A model generated the notes under the pieces. It was given only the letters and a program-made list of their open reading frames with translations, made no database searches and was not told where the DNA came from. Both the position numbers and the translations under genes were made by a program. Positions 33,501 through 45,033 of a stretch of DNA of 64,000 bases are shown piece by piece (position 1 is the first letter of the stretch; each line of letters begins with the position of its first letter). This stretch comes from Pseudopyrenochaeta lycopersici (lineage: Eukaryota; Ascomycota; Dothideomycetes; Pleosporales; Pseudopyrenochaetaceae). Location of the stretch: contig NHZP01000006.1 in assembly GCA_003313425.1 (NCBI GenBank), positions 1,488,001 through 1,552,000 of the forward strand, written 5' to 3'.

Positions 33501-36045
33501 TTGAACACGTAGTGAGCAAGTAGAACGTCATGGTCCGATCGTTGCTGTTCGATGCCGCTGGCAAGGAAGGCAGAAGTTGCGGATAGGTGGCGCCATCCTG
33601 TTAAACCTACAGATATCTGAAGATCGCTTTCACGGCTTGTTATCAAATGTCTTTGACTGGCAGAAGAAACGGGCTATTTACCGATTCTGTCGTCAAAGCG
33701 ATAACCCACTCCGCCTTCGAATGTCCAATGACAGGAGTGGCATTTCGGCCTCGGATACTTGATCCTCTTACTCTAATTTGAAGCATTTGGCTCAAGCCGT
33801 GATCTTACCAACTTGGACTGCCCGGTGGCTCATATTTGCGGCAACCCGTCAGGTCTCCAGTCTAGGACGATGGTTCCGACTGACTTTTCCGCCGACAAAT
33901 CCTTCTCTTTATTTCAATTGTGGAAGTCAGCATGTTCTATCTTCATTTCTGTACCAGTACCGAAGACACTTCCGTTGTTCTTTCCATGAGAGTGATGGAC
34001 GAGCGAAAAAGTTAGGCTCCCGCTTCCTCATCTCATTCGATTTCCGTTTACAGTACCCTGGTCCCAAAAGTGAATCCTAGCCAATCCTTCTACTCCCCTA
34101 AATACTCAGGATATCATTGTTTCCAGTTGACCCTGGGAGAGGCGGTGCGGAAGAGGGACGAACGGAAAGGGTTGAAATCGTCTGACTTCGTCACAAATTC
34201 ATCTACGTTCGGTTGTTTTGTTCCGACGCAGAGGGTCCCTGGTCTTCTTGTCTACTTATCCATATTTTCATGTACTCCGACTTCCCATGCGTGGGTATTT
34301 CGCGACTCGTGGTGGTTAGGGTGGTGGGTTGGGAGCGGAGTGTCGAGTCGGTGGGTTCTCCAGCGAATCGGAGACGAGGGCTGTAGGGACAAAGGTCGAA
34401 CAAAGAGTGCGCAAGAATATCGAATTATTGGTAGAAACTTGCTAAAGCGAGCACTTCTCTGTCCTTAATCGCAGTCTCGAGCTCCGTTTCGAATATCATG
34501 CAGGCTAGGCCTCACGGCTGTTGATGAAGTCGCAAAACACTCTGCACGACTCGCGACGCGGGGAGAATCCCCAGGGACAGCTACCACGTCCTTGATCACA
34601 GTGATCAATTAACGGGACAGAGTAGTATGTCTATCTCCTTGATAAGCTCTATAAGGAACAGGTGTTACGCTCAGTCGCTAGGTATGTGCCGATATTCTTC
34701 CACTGAAAATGGACACGAAGACGCCTGCGAGGTGGCGAACTGGGGGCTTGCTGGCAGAATTCCTGGCAATCGTATAAGAACAGTTGTAAGAAGTAAGGAG
34801 TATGATGTTACGATGGGGGTAACAGCAGCTAAGCGCTGTTTGGTTTCGTGAATAACAGGACTTGGCGAGTGACCGCTGCGTCTCACGAACAACATTGGAA
34901 GACAAAGATTGCCCCTAGCGCAATCACGGTTCACGCGACTCGAATTGTGACTGATACTGTAAGACGCAGAAGGCGATCTAATGAGTCTTCGTTCAAGCTT
35001 CCGCTCCGGTCACACAGCTGCCTGCCAATTCAGTCACTTTGACCGCAGCAAGCAGCACTGGGAGCTTTCCATACCCATCACGAGCTCTACAACGCCTTAA
35101 TTCGAATTCCGATTACTTTTGATACTAGAAAAGATGTTCAACACTATCAGCCCCCGCCTATCTTGCCATGAGAGGATCGGCAATAGTGAGCAAGCGAAAT
35201 CTATGCTACGATAGAGCCGCTATTGAGATCCCGATCAAAAATCATAACACTAAAGATTGTGCTAAGGTTTTTGACATGACCTTTGGGGCTGTCAAAATAG
35301 GCAAGGTCAAGTCATTACACAGTGCATCAGGGGTTCATCCACAAAGAACTTGCATGCCTAAATGACGGAAGATTGCATCGAGTGTTGCCACAATGGTCGC
35401 AATGACTGCCCATGCCATTTCCGCTCTCATATTTGTCCACAGGACATTCAAAGCATTCCATTTGATTTATCGATATATCAACTGCTGAATCATTCATCCA
35501 TTGGCTTGAATCAAAAGCGCATTTGGCTGCTTCAAGATCTGGTCAGAATACAAGCAACACGAGAGAACGGACATCATTCTCAAGTGTGAATATCATATGG
35601 AGGCGATGAAGATTCTTAAAGAAGGCTATAATTAAACAACCGACAATTTCTGTTCAAATGTAGCTTTCGCATATATGCGCCGGCCAAACAGGTACCGAGG
35701 AAATCGATGTCAATGCTCTTGGAAATCCAAGAGGAAGGCCAGACCAACACAAGAAAAGATTTTCTCGCGAGGCCAAGAAACAATGTGATGAAGGGCACAG
35801 GACTAAGAGGTGAAACAGCGCAATGATGCAGCTATATGTGTCTTCACTTCAGATTCCTATAGCGGATCAACCGTGAAGGCCTTTCATTATCAGGTAAAAT
35901 GGGGTCCTTGGACGTTATTTTGCTTTGCTACGAAGCATCGAAGATACAGTTTGAAGCGCCCCCAAGTGACTGAACGCTACAAAGTACTATTAGCTTTGTG
36001 TCGTTTCCCCCAAACAAGATGAAAGCCTCCTCCATGCCACATTAA
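27519..36045. other. Gene-poor 8.5-kb stretch
   Basis: I searched both strands by eye and found no ORF with a recognisable domain, convincing start leader or frame-keeping intron chain. ORFs here are short, overlap on both strands and lack family motifs. Base composition is close to the genic parts, without an obvious AT-rich RIP appearance, and I saw no LTR, terminal repeat or transposase motif. A minus-strand frame at 30842-31150 has a histidine-rich patch but no supporting context. The stretch may hold decayed genes, non-coding RNA or long intergenic DNA. Confidence 0.4.
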
Positions 36046-37007
36046 TTAGCGCTTTGAGTTACCGCAGTAACCCGATCCTGAAACCATCCACATTTTCCGG
36101 TACACCTTGACCAACTCTGCCTGGAGCTCTTCCAGGTTCAATCTAGAGTCCACACTTTGTTCGAGCACCTTGTGCGTCTGTTGTTGCTCCTGCGTAACCT
36201 CACGATTATTGCTTCCAGACCACCAATCAAATCCGTCCTTGCCGCTCGCGAGCATCTCATGGACGCCCAATGCATGACCGAATTGGGCGAGAATCAGGTT
36301 GTACTGCTGCCAATGCTCGTCAGTCATCGGAATGGTGATCTTGTAGGCGATACCAGGGATGACTGGGTCACGCTCGACCACGGTGTGGAGTTCATCAGCC
36401 ATATACATTTCAATGAACCTGCGGATGCCATCGAGTGCTGGCGTTTTGATGCAATGGTTGCGGACCATAGAGAACGGGCCAAGAAGAATCAACCGTGCTT
36501 TTGCCTAGCTTGTTGTAAGCCATGGATGGCAATAGACCTGAAAAGTGGGGGACTCACTTTGGCAGGAGGCTGTACGACCTTCGTCTCTGGTACTGTGTTG
36601 AATGGCGCCTGCTTTGATGGTGCTGTGTTGAACGGCTTCTGGTATGGCGGTCCAGTAGTGGCTACTGGTGGCATTTCACCAAAACAGATCATCGTTGGGC
36701 GTGACTGACTCCTCAGTGACGGAGCACCGAGTCCGGGTAGGAAGCCCGGCTGAGCCACTGAAACTCCTCTGTGTTGAAGGACTTGATCTTTGGCATCGCC
36801 GCTGCGTGGGATCGCCCATGGATGTGGTGGGGATGGGGCCTCCTTCGGGGGAAGATTACGAGCGTTGGCCAGACGGTGACCAAACCCAGCATCTGCTGAG
36901 CGAAACCACCTGTGCGGCTCTGGCACAACAGTTGCCGAAGGAGATGCTGGAGAGGAATGCTCTCGTGGCTCAATGGGCGTTGCATTTGGGTTCCAAGCGG
37001 AAGACAT
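36046..37007 (-). CDS. Hypothetical protein, Pro-rich N-terminus, two exons
   Basis: I do not recognise this gene. Model: complement(join(36046..36504, 36558..37007)), 302 aa. The 53-bp intron has a GTGAGT donor and a CTAG acceptor and joins PPAK to AKARLILLGPF in phase 0. Residues 1-150 are Pro/Ser/Ala-rich and probably disordered. The second half is a compact helical domain (ALDGIRRFIEMYMADELHTV..., MTDEHWQQYNLILAQFGHAL, then a Gln-rich helix and ELQAELVKVYRKMW). No signal peptide or membrane helix is seen. The C-terminal domain looks conserved in character (aromatics, regular helices), so a real gene is likely. Confidence 0.6.
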
Positions 37008-37454
37008 GTTTATTGAAGATGGTCGTTGTAGAGAGCAAAGATCGACTTCGTGCGCAGGAATTAAAGTGAGTTGATATTGCTAAACCTAAAGGTTTAGGAG
37101 AAGTAGTCAGAGCTGTATTTTATGTTGCGAGGGAAACGAAAGCCCGTTTGCTAAAACAAAAATTCACATTTCAAGTCAGCGTCACCACACAAACGCTCTT
37201 GATTAGGAAATTTCTGGGCGGGGTAGCTTTAATCTGAGTGAACTCGTTTGTCTCAATACATAAAACTTGGTACGGTACGCGAGGATAGTTTCACTCCAAA
37301 GTGAAAAGGATCTTAGAAATGTCTCTCCCGGACGACCTTGCTCCATTAATACCCTTTCACCATCACCTGTTTTCTCTTCTCCCAACCGGGAACATTTGGA
37401 TTCCTTAGCATCAAGAACATTCTCCGAATTTTTCTTAAGAACAACCATCACGCT

Positions 37455-38024
37455 TTGACAGCACCAACTCGTGCTAGCCCACATCCAATCGCTAGATTAC
37501 CACGCAAAGTCGCAAAAGCAACAATAACAGCAAGAACATTTCACATTCCAATAGCGATAATTATCACTAGTGAGTTGATTTTAGCTATGGTTATATTCTG
37601 TCCCCTGTTCACTTATTGCCTTGTAGACATGCATTGGCGTCACATCAAAATCCGAAATCCACTGCGCCCCCGAACGCTGACCTTCCGGGAGTCGCTCCTC
37701 GCAAAAGAGGCTTCTGAGCAAAAGAGTGCCGAGAAGGAGAGAATAAGGGTTGAGAAGCACAGACTGGCTTCCCTCGCACGCCTCGAGCGCCGAGAGCCCA
37801 TCTGGCCCCGGCTTACACGCTGTTTGCGCAGGATTGTGCTAGCAAGTTTCTCGACCACGCTTCCTGGAGCGGAGGACGATTTCGAGGATCAGGCATCAGC
37901 GACATACGGAAGTGAGGAGGTCTTTACAGAGTTGAAGAACCAGAAACGACAGAGACTTGAGATTCAGAAGGGTTGGGGGGTGATGCTGGAGGTGATTTTC
38001 GAGGAGAGTGACGAGAGTGAGTGA
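37455..38024 (+). CDS. Small single-pass membrane protein, unknown
   Basis: This is a 189-codon intronless ORF. A basic N-terminus of about 27 residues is followed by one hydrophobic helix (FHIPIAIIITSELILAMVIF and on to about residue 55). A long, highly charged Arg/Glu/Lys-rich helix comes next (about 72-115, likely coiled coil), and then an acidic tail. I recognise no family. The layout suggests a small membrane-anchored protein with its charged part in the cytosol. The first codon is ATG, but the leader is not strongly diagnostic. Confidence 0.42.
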   Translation: MTAPTRASPHPIARLPRKVAKATITARTFHIPIAIIITSELILAMVIFCPLFTYCLVDMHWRHIKIRNPLRPRTLTFRESLLAKEASEQKSAEKERIRVEKHRLASLARLERREPIWPRLTRCLRRIVLASFSTTLPGAEDDFEDQASATYGSEEVFTELKNQKRQRLEIQKGWGVMLEVIFEESDESE

Positions 38025-38640
38025 TGGCTCATGGATGAAGGAGTTCGGCGGCTTAATGCAACTCGGCGAGGAAAATAAGGCTCCTATACTTGCAGATTTA
38101 CGCACAGGCGTTCGCATTTATTATCACAATTGACAAGTTACATTACAGAAAAGCCCCATGAAGGCGTCCAAGTTGTCTCAATAGTGACATGGTATGTAGC
38201 CAATACTTAAATGAAGGGAATTTTTTTAAACAGAATCGGGATATATTCATCTGATGATATTACACTGAAGGCTTCCAAACTCCTTTCTGAACATCGAATC
38301 CAGGGCCTCATCGGTTCCGAATATCTACCCCTGGTTCATGAGTACTGCCGAACATGAAAGCTGCAGCAAAAGTGCGTTCAATTATATTTTTTGCTTTCAG
38401 TGTATTTAGGTAATCGTCTTTTGCCTTCGGCGGTGAACACTTGATGGGATACGTGAATTCCAGATAACGCTACAATTGTACCTATAGATGAAGTTGTTAG
38501 CCATTGCAAATGAAGAAGGCTATGGATTTAGTGGCGTTTTGACCCTCCTTCCGAAAGCGATTTGGCGAAGGCCCGCCCCGCACACTTGCCAACCTAACTC
38601 TGACTTCACTTGATCATTCACCACCATTGCAAGCATCATA
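38025..38640. other. Intergenic, no gene recognised
   Basis: AT-rich 3' and 5' flanks of two small genes; nothing else is supportable. Confidence 0.4.
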
Positions 38641-39151
38641 ATGTCAACATTCACTTTTTGCAAAGGGTTTGCTGACGCTGCTGTTGGTGTCATTCTTCTC
38701 ACAAAACCCGAAATCATATACCATAGCGCTGTTGCGAAGGCGCTGAACCGCTTTTCCGGGTTGCGGCTGCCCAACCCACATCCAACAAGTCCAGGGGAAA
38801 TAAGCTCGCAGCATGCGGTTGCTATAATGGTATTCCTTGTTAAGCCTTTCGATTTTTTTTTTCAAAAAACACAGAGTCTAACTTATTCAGGTTGTTGCTG
38901 TCGGGGTTGGTCACATGCGTGCCAGTAGGCACCGTAGCGCAATTCCTGCTTTCGTCCTCATGAATGCCCTCTGGTCTGCTTTCGCTTTCGCAACTGTAAT
39001 ATTCAAGCCTCATCGTGCAACAAGTGCTTTACTCATGACGGGCATCAATCACTTCGTATTTTCAACCATTATGATTTGGCGCGCGAAGATGGGTTTGGCA
39101 GAAATCTTTGGATTAAACCAGCGAGACCAAAAAGAAGATAAGGCATTGTGA
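38641..39151 (+). CDS. Small four-helix membrane protein, two exons
   Basis: Model: join(38641..38829, 38891..39151), 149 aa. The 61-bp intron is phase 0, with a GTATTC donor and a TTATTCAG acceptor preceded by a pyrimidine run. Hydrophobic segments lie near residues 6-20 (CKGFADAAVGVILL), 55-72 (across the splice, AVAIMVVVAVGVGHM), 83-100 (FVLMNALWSAFAFATVIF) and 108-125. The helix spacing and small residues resemble fungal small integral membrane proteins of unknown function. There is no signal peptide apart from the first helix. It lies 0.6 kb from the copia copy, at the end of the inverted block. Confidence 0.6.
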
Positions 39152-39728
39152 AAAGCCACCTGCTTTTGTTACTTAGTTTTTCGTTTATCTCTTTTATATG
39201 TACGCTGTTTGTTTGGGGTATAGGCTGAATATATTTCTACAGCAAAGTCTGCGTCCTTCCGAAAATCAATCTTATCGTACTATTCCATCCGCTTGCATTG
39301 GTATGCAGTCCGTTCTTGTATCACTACACCTATTTGTCTCCTTAATGAAGTTCGCTCTTGGATTTTGGTACAGATACCGCTTTTCAGCTGTTTGGCTTGC
39401 CTGAGTCCACTCGCCGCTGCTCTAATTATGTCCGTCTTATCTGCTAATAGGAAAACGTGGAAACCCCTCGTACATTCGGCCACACAAGCCAAAGCAGCCA
39501 AATATTTTGCCTGCGTGCCCTTCCCACCACGCGTTCAACACACCATTATATCTAAGATGACTCTGGCGCAGTCATTCTGACAGCAATGGTGGTATCGGAA
39601 GTGGACCAAAGAGCTTATAAAGTGAATATGAAGTGCGGTGGCTGACTTTCGGTCGTTTTATGAGGATTTTCCAATCGACTTTTAGCCGTGTGATGGGACT
39701 TTGGAGCGCGCTTCATGGAATTTGAGGC
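39152..39728. other. Intergenic flank of right copia copy
   Basis: No gene is recognised. The last five bases (39724-39728, GAGGC) are the reverse complement of the GCCTC that precedes the left element. Confidence 0.5.
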
Positions 39729-39851
39729 TGTTGGTGGGCAGCAGGCAGGAGGAACTAGGTTGATTCCTATCAAATGAGACACAAGGGAACTATATACCCT
39801 GTGGATGCTTATATAACAGAGCACGTGAGGAGCTAACCGTGTTGGCTAACA
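39729..39851 (-). repeat. 3' LTR of right copia copy (A-type)
   Basis: This 123-bp LTR is identical by eye to the LTR at 10560-10682 and differs from its own partner at 45034. Confidence 0.93.
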
Positions 39852-39918
39852 CACCCCCCCAGCTTGAGTGAATGAAGAGCAACGAAAGCTGTAAATGAGT
39901 GTCCTCAAGCGTCTGCCT

Positions 39919-42678
39919 CTACTGTAGTTGGTAGTACCACCCCCCCAGGTCCTGCAGACTGAGAGCAGTACTCTCTGATTCCTCTCGAATCCTTGATAGG
40001 TCACTTAGTCCTAGCTGGCGTACGAAGTCAGCGTGCTTCTGTCGACTAAGGATCTTTGTAAGGCCGTCAGCTGGCATCTCTGTAGTAGCCTTCCAGTCTA
40101 CCTGCAGTCTGCCTTCTGCTACCTCCTGACGTAACCAATGATGATGTACGTCCACATGCTTCAGCTTCGTCTGAAGCTTGTCAACTGCCTTTGTCACGAT
40201 TAAGACAGTCTGCTGGTTATCACACCACAGTGCTGGTGTAAACTCAGGGTCAAATTGAATAGCTTGAAAGAAGCGTTGCCACCATTCCATCTCTGATCCT
40301 GCAAGGGATAGAGATAGCAGCTCAGCCTCAGTAGTCGATTTTGTAACTGATCGTTGGACTGTTGCCTTCCAGTCGATAGGCAGTCCATATAGTTTAAAGA
40401 TGTAGCCTTGAGAGCTTCGGCGAGTTTCAGGCTCATCTGCGAAGGCCGCATCTGATGCACCATAAAAGAGAGATTCTTGGCCTAGCTCCTGCTGAGCTGG
40501 TGATGTGATGCTAGTTATGCTGTGCTGGATGTCCCCTGACGCTCGAATAGCTAGGTGCTTTGTGCCTATTAGGTATCTCCACACATGGTTGGCAGCGTGC
40601 AGGTGCTTTTGCCCTGGATTCTGTAGGTGGCGTGCAAGGATTGAGTGCGCTCTCGCGACGTCTGGTCGCGTCGAGGTTGAGATATACGCCAGTGAGCCAA
40701 CTAGTTGCTGATACTTTTGTGTTCGAGCAGCACTTAGTTCCTCTGTCGAAGGCAGGAGGACGTTGTCCCTTAGTGGCACATCTGGGTATCTTGTGTTTCC
40801 CTTAAGATTGAATTTCGCTGCGATCTTATTAATGAATGAGTCCTGTGCTAGGTAGATTGATTGAGTAAGCTCCTCGCGGATCACACGGATGCCAAGGAAC
40901 CACTTCAGCTCGCCTAGCTCACGGATCTCGTACGTTCTAAGCATCTGTTGCTTGAACGTCTGGTAGTAGCTCATATTGAGCGGATGGACGAGGACGACGA
41001 TATCGTCCACATAGAAAAAGACGATCAGACGGTCGTTCGTGTATAGGCACGGTGCTCCTGGCACAGGCCTCAACCCAAGCTTCTTTAAGGTTGATGAGAG
41101 CTCCTGGTACCACAGCAGTGGTGCTTCCTTAAGGCCATAGAGCGCTCGCTGAAGCTCAAGAAGCTCGCCAAACTTGTCTGTGAACCCTTCAGGCGTACGA
41201 CAGTATATCTTGCGTGGTAGTCGAGCGTTAAGAAAGGCGTTTAGGGCGTCGAACTGAAACATCTTCAGGTTAAATGCTGCTGCCAATGCTACAAGAGATC
41301 GAAAGACCTTAATAGCTAACGTTGCAGCATACGTCTCACCCCATGCCTCCTGCAGGTCTCCTCGTACGCATATACGCGCCTTAAACTTGTATAGGTACCC
41401 GTCTTCGTCGAACTTGTATGAGAACACCCACATTAGGGGTAGAACCTCAGCATCTGCTGTCGTTGCAGTGACCTCCGTACGCTTGAAGCAATCTTTTGAC
41501 CAGCAGCTGTCAAGCTCTGCTCGTGCTGCCTCTCTAAACTCAGCACTAAATGGATGATCCTTCATATCCTTCCATCGTTTTGGCGGTTCTGGCAGTTGAT
41601 CACGATGTAGCCTTGACCTAGGCATCTCACCTGCGAGCTTCAAAGGAGCTGTTGGATTCAATGCTACTGCGAATGCTCTGTAGTATGTAGCTAGGGCCTG
41701 GTTAGCTAGCCTCCTAGCTCTCTTCCCTTCTACAATGTTGCTGCTACTTCCGACAGCAGGATCAGCCATCTTTGGTGCATTGTTCTGCTGACGATCTGGT
41801 ACATAGTCGTCTGTATTGCTCCATCCTCTAGGCCACTCAGATGGTAGCTTTCGTGGTCGGCCTCGCCTGCCTGTTGCAGCTGGCCTAAGTGGTCCATCTG
41901 GCCTACTTGGTCCATCTGGTCTACTTGTGACTGTAGACGTGTCATCCTCATGATGTGTCTGCAGCTCATCAAGCAGCTGTTCTTGAACCTGTTCCTCAGT
42001 GCCTTGATCTTCAGCACTGACTTGTTCTACCAGCTCTGTAGCTTGGTCTGGTTCTCCATCGTCGCCTGCCTCCTGTTGAGGTGGTGCAGTACCACGATCT
42101 GATGGTTCTGGTGTTGGTAGAAAGCCCCAGTCCTTATGGAACTCTGCCACCGTGTTGTTTTCAGCTATCTCTGTAGAACGAGCTGTCTCATCGTTGAGCT
42201 GATGCCTCTGGTTCTGCAGTATCTCTTGATTAGCCTCTATCTCCTGTACCTGAGGTATGTTGAGATAGTCAATATCTTCTCGTACGATAGCTTCTCTCTC
42301 AGCTTTCTTGTGGTCGTTGAAAAGGCTGTTCTTCTGAAATATCACGTCTCTCACGCGTATCACCTGGCTCTTCTTTGGCAGCCAGATGCGGAAGATATTC
42401 GTTGAGTCGTACCCTATGAGGTATCCTATGAATGTACGAGACTCAAGCTTATCTGCTTTCTTCAGCTTCTTATTCAGGACATAGGCTTTGCAGCCTATCT
42501 GTGAGAAGTGGGCAACTGAAGGCTGCCTGCCATAGACTAGCTCATATGGCGTCTTCCATGCGATTGACTTGGTAGGCGTAACATTGACGATTCGAGCTGC
42601 TGTAACTGCTAGCTCATTTAACAGCGACTTTGGCAGTCCTGCCTTAATTCGAAGTGATCTTGCTCTTGTCATGATCAC
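39919..42678 (-). CDS. Copia pol: integrase C-terminus, reverse transcriptase, RNase H (open)
   Basis: This is a 919-codon open frame; its first ATG is internal to the integrase core, so it is a polyprotein fragment rather than a complete gene. It begins with the integrase core end (PYELVYGRQPS...GCKAYV) and a Gln/Glu-rich linker with an 18-bp repeat. A reverse transcriptase follows: FDALNAFLNARLP, YGLKEAPLLWYQ, and the catalytic FFYVDDIVVLV. RNase H has its acidic set in ASDAAFAD, TEAELLS and CDNQQ, then the HHHWLRQE and ADGLTK motifs. Upstream in the same frame the 902-bp tract has stops, so full gag-pol cannot be made. It is likely a formerly active copy. Confidence 0.9.
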   Translation of the reverse strand: MIMTRARSLRIKAGLPKSLLNELAVTAARIVNVTPTKSIAWKTPYELVYGRQPSVAHFSQIGCKAYVLNKKLKKADKLESRTFIGYLIGYDSTNIFRIWLPKKSQVIRVRDVIFQKNSLFNDHKKAEREAIVREDIDYLNIPQVQEIEANQEILQNQRHQLNDETARSTEIAENNTVAEFHKDWGFLPTPEPSDRGTAPPQQEAGDDGEPDQATELVEQVSAEDQGTEEQVQEQLLDELQTHHEDDTSTVTSRPDGPSRPDGPLRPAATGRRGRPRKLPSEWPRGWSNTDDYVPDRQQNNAPKMADPAVGSSSNIVEGKRARRLANQALATYYRAFAVALNPTAPLKLAGEMPRSRLHRDQLPEPPKRWKDMKDHPFSAEFREAARAELDSCWSKDCFKRTEVTATTADAEVLPLMWVFSYKFDEDGYLYKFKARICVRGDLQEAWGETYAATLAIKVFRSLVALAAAFNLKMFQFDALNAFLNARLPRKIYCRTPEGFTDKFGELLELQRALYGLKEAPLLWYQELSSTLKKLGLRPVPGAPCLYTNDRLIVFFYVDDIVVLVHPLNMSYYQTFKQQMLRTYEIRELGELKWFLGIRVIREELTQSIYLAQDSFINKIAAKFNLKGNTRYPDVPLRDNVLLPSTEELSAARTQKYQQLVGSLAYISTSTRPDVARAHSILARHLQNPGQKHLHAANHVWRYLIGTKHLAIRASGDIQHSITSITSPAQQELGQESLFYGASDAAFADEPETRRSSQGYIFKLYGLPIDWKATVQRSVTKSTTEAELLSLSLAGSEMEWWQRFFQAIQFDPEFTPALWCDNQQTVLIVTKAVDKLQTKLKHVDVHHHWLRQEVAEGRLQVDWKATTEMPADGLTKILSRQKHADFVRQLGLSDLSRIREESESTALSLQDLGGWYYQLQ

Positions 42679-43377
42679 GTTCCCTGCTTACTCTACGGCT
42701 CCTAGCTGTTCAGGCGTGTCAGGGGCTCGAAGCTCAACCTTGAGGCCAGCCTGCCTCGCGATCTCATAGAGCTGTAAGCCGTACCCGCAATCGCCGTCAA
42801 CCTTAAGGATAACGACAGTATGTCCATACTAGCGTTCAATCTTATTTATCAGCGCTCGCAACGCTGCTATCACAACAGGTAGTGTTTTATTAGTAAGAGT
42901 CGTCGCCTCATACCACCTTAAGAACTCGCATACAGCATGCAGGAGGTAACAATCTCCGTTATAGCACGTTTCTCCTGTTAGGATCAGCTGTACAAGATCA
43001 ACTACAATCCTATAGAAAGGCCTTGTAGCTCAATTGTCTGATTGACGCCTACTGACCTAAGCTGTCGACTTTGACTCAATACAGGTCTCGCATTCTCGCA
43101 GCTGCGGTGCTCGAGCTCCTTGCTCAAGGTTGATTCCTCGTACGTTCGCATTTAAGTAATCAATTGCCTCCTTGCTCGCGTGTGCAAACATCTCATGAGC
43201 TTCAACATAAGATGCGGCAATTGGACGTCGATCTTCCCGTGAGACCTTGTACGCTCCTTAAAGAGCTGTTGCAAAGCTACTCAGTGCTAGACGATCGTTC
43301 TCGTCAGCATCAACGATCCAGTGTCCTTCTCTATACCTAAGTAGGCATGTGACGTTTGACGGATGCTGCTTGTATAT
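42476..43377 (-). pseudogene. Copia integrase segment, decayed, identical to 12339-13240
   Basis: It has the same five in-frame stops as the left copy and no difference seen in 902 bases. The first differences are at 42475 (silent, CTG versus CTA) and 43378 (T versus C). Confidence 0.8.
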
Positions 43378-44817
43378 AACATCTCGTCCTAAGTCAAACT
43401 GAATGCCTATCTCTCAGTATCTTGAGAGGCTTACAACGTTTGTAAAGAAGCCTTCTATAAGAGCCACATTAGTCAGCTTAATCTAACTTATTCTAGACAG
43501 TCAATTAACCTTAAATACAACCTCTCCCTAGGCCTGTATTGCTAGGATTAAGTCTCCTGCAAGCACTGTTTCCTAGGCTGTAGCCTGCCTTGTCTCTCGC
43601 CAGCCAAACCTCCTTAAATTGCATATATGGATGTTTGAGCCTAGGTCAAGGATCCATCGATTAATAATCGTTGGCAGCGTTTTTGGTTGCACCTAAGTGA
43701 CGGAGAAGGAGCTGTAGGTCGCAAAACTGCCCCCCTAACTCTCCTTTCCACTGTTAAGGCTTATTAGCTTATCCACGCCCTTAATTTTCTTGCCGTGACG
43801 AGCGAGGAGCTTATTAATCCTTTTAACCTGTTCTAGGTTCTTTAAGGCCTTAACTATCCTATCCTGTACAGCTTTAACAAGTCAAAAGCTCTCTAGTCTC
43901 TTTAGATGATCTAGAAATAGGTACTAGCACTCCCTATACTAATGCATACCTCTGCAGAGACATTCTAGCTTATGAGCTGATTTTAATGATCTCTGCTCCT
44001 TCTGGTCCTTCTGGTTCTTCTGGTCTGTTCTGTTTAAAACACCGAGTGTTGCAAACGTGCTAAGCGACGTTGCACTAGGCCCAATTCGTCGATAATAGAC
44101 CCTGAACTAAGCTATATAGTCTGCTAGAGGTTGAATCTTATTCGTCTTGTCTAAGGTCTCCTTTTTAATAAGGTCATGGTGCGACGATGCTGCCTATTCA
44201 GGGGCAATCGTCCTAATAGATGTTAGGAAATCCTCTTAAGCTCGATAACCTGTTGTTTCAGGGAGACCTGCCTCCCCGCCTTAGTTGGTAATGTGAATCT
44301 AGTCGTTAAGCCATTACTCAAGATCTCGACTCTGAGGACCGTCCTGCAGAGCTCAATATTTAATAGTTAGCTCTCTGCTTCGTAAGGCAGCTGTTAGCGC
44401 AAACTGCTTCTTAAGAGTGACCAGTCGATTGTACGCCTCATCTTTTCCGCTAATAAGGTAAAGGTGTCGAGCAGCAATCGTACGGCTGATGTCAAGAAGG
44501 AGCTCACCATCCTTCTGCTTAAGTTTCATATACTCTGCTCTTTCGTATCTCTAGTCTTAAAGGAGATCACTATATAATGCCTTTTCAGCTGCGTCTAGCT
44601 AGCTGATCTCTGTCGCTCCTGGCCGTATATCGCTAGGTAACGGTCTAGTTAGTTCTCTAAGCTTTAGTAGCTCATCCTTTAGTTTTAAGATGTCGTGGTA
44701 CTTCTAAATGCCATCTACGACAGCTTTCTCTCGTCGTAGCTAGAACCACGACTCCCAGTCGGCTGGTTTATCCAGTAAAACAGTCACTCGTGTGACTCCT
44801 GCGTCGTTGTACGACAT
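43378..44817 (-). pseudogene. Copia gag and protease, decayed
   Basis: This is collinear with 10899-12338 (same length, no indels seen) but carries many TAG/TAA codons where the left copy has CAG, CAA or TGG. For example, Gln (CAG) becomes TAG near 44741 and Trp becomes TAG near 44706. The changes are C:G to T:A, many in CA/TG context. The start codon position (44815-44817) is kept. Confidence 0.88.
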
Positions 44818-45020
44818 CGTGATCTCAGTGATCAATCACCAAACTGATCTCTATGCGGAGAGCAACAGTTCTGGTTAAATAGCGACACTTGTCGACTATA
44901 TAGGTCTTTGACGCTGACCTAGCTGTCAATAGACACAACGGGTAAAGGTGAACGTAGTTGTTATCAGTTACACGTCTAAAGCTATATTCGTGCAGAGTTG
45001 CGTAGCTTAGGAGGTGCAAA

Positions 45021-45032
45021 CCGGGCTCATAA
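45021..45032 (-). other. Primer-binding site, half-tRNA type (right copy)
   Basis: CCGGGCTCATAA on the plus strand, next to the LTR. It is the mirror of the site at 10684-10695. Confidence 0.68.
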
Positions 45033-45033
45033 C

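Larger units (their letters stand above)
15971..39728. other. 23.8-kb block inferred to be inverted between two copia copies
   Basis: The block is bounded by GAGCG (left end) and GAGGC (right end). These are the reverse complements of the duplications now found outside the far elements (CGCTC at 45158, GCCTC at 10555). Restoring the block to the opposite orientation gives each element matching 5-bp duplications and matching LTRs. It contains the genes from the CFEM-like protein to the small four-helix membrane protein. Confidence 0.88.

Noticed and set aside
15971..39728. A composite mobile unit carried between two inverted retroelements
   Set aside because: LTR elements do not mobilise intervening DNA in this way, and the crossed duplications show an inversion in place rather than joint insertion.
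40505..40805. Plus-strand ORFs inside the right copia copy (mirrored at 14893-15193)
   Set aside because: They are antisense shadows of the pol frame and appear in both copies for that reason.
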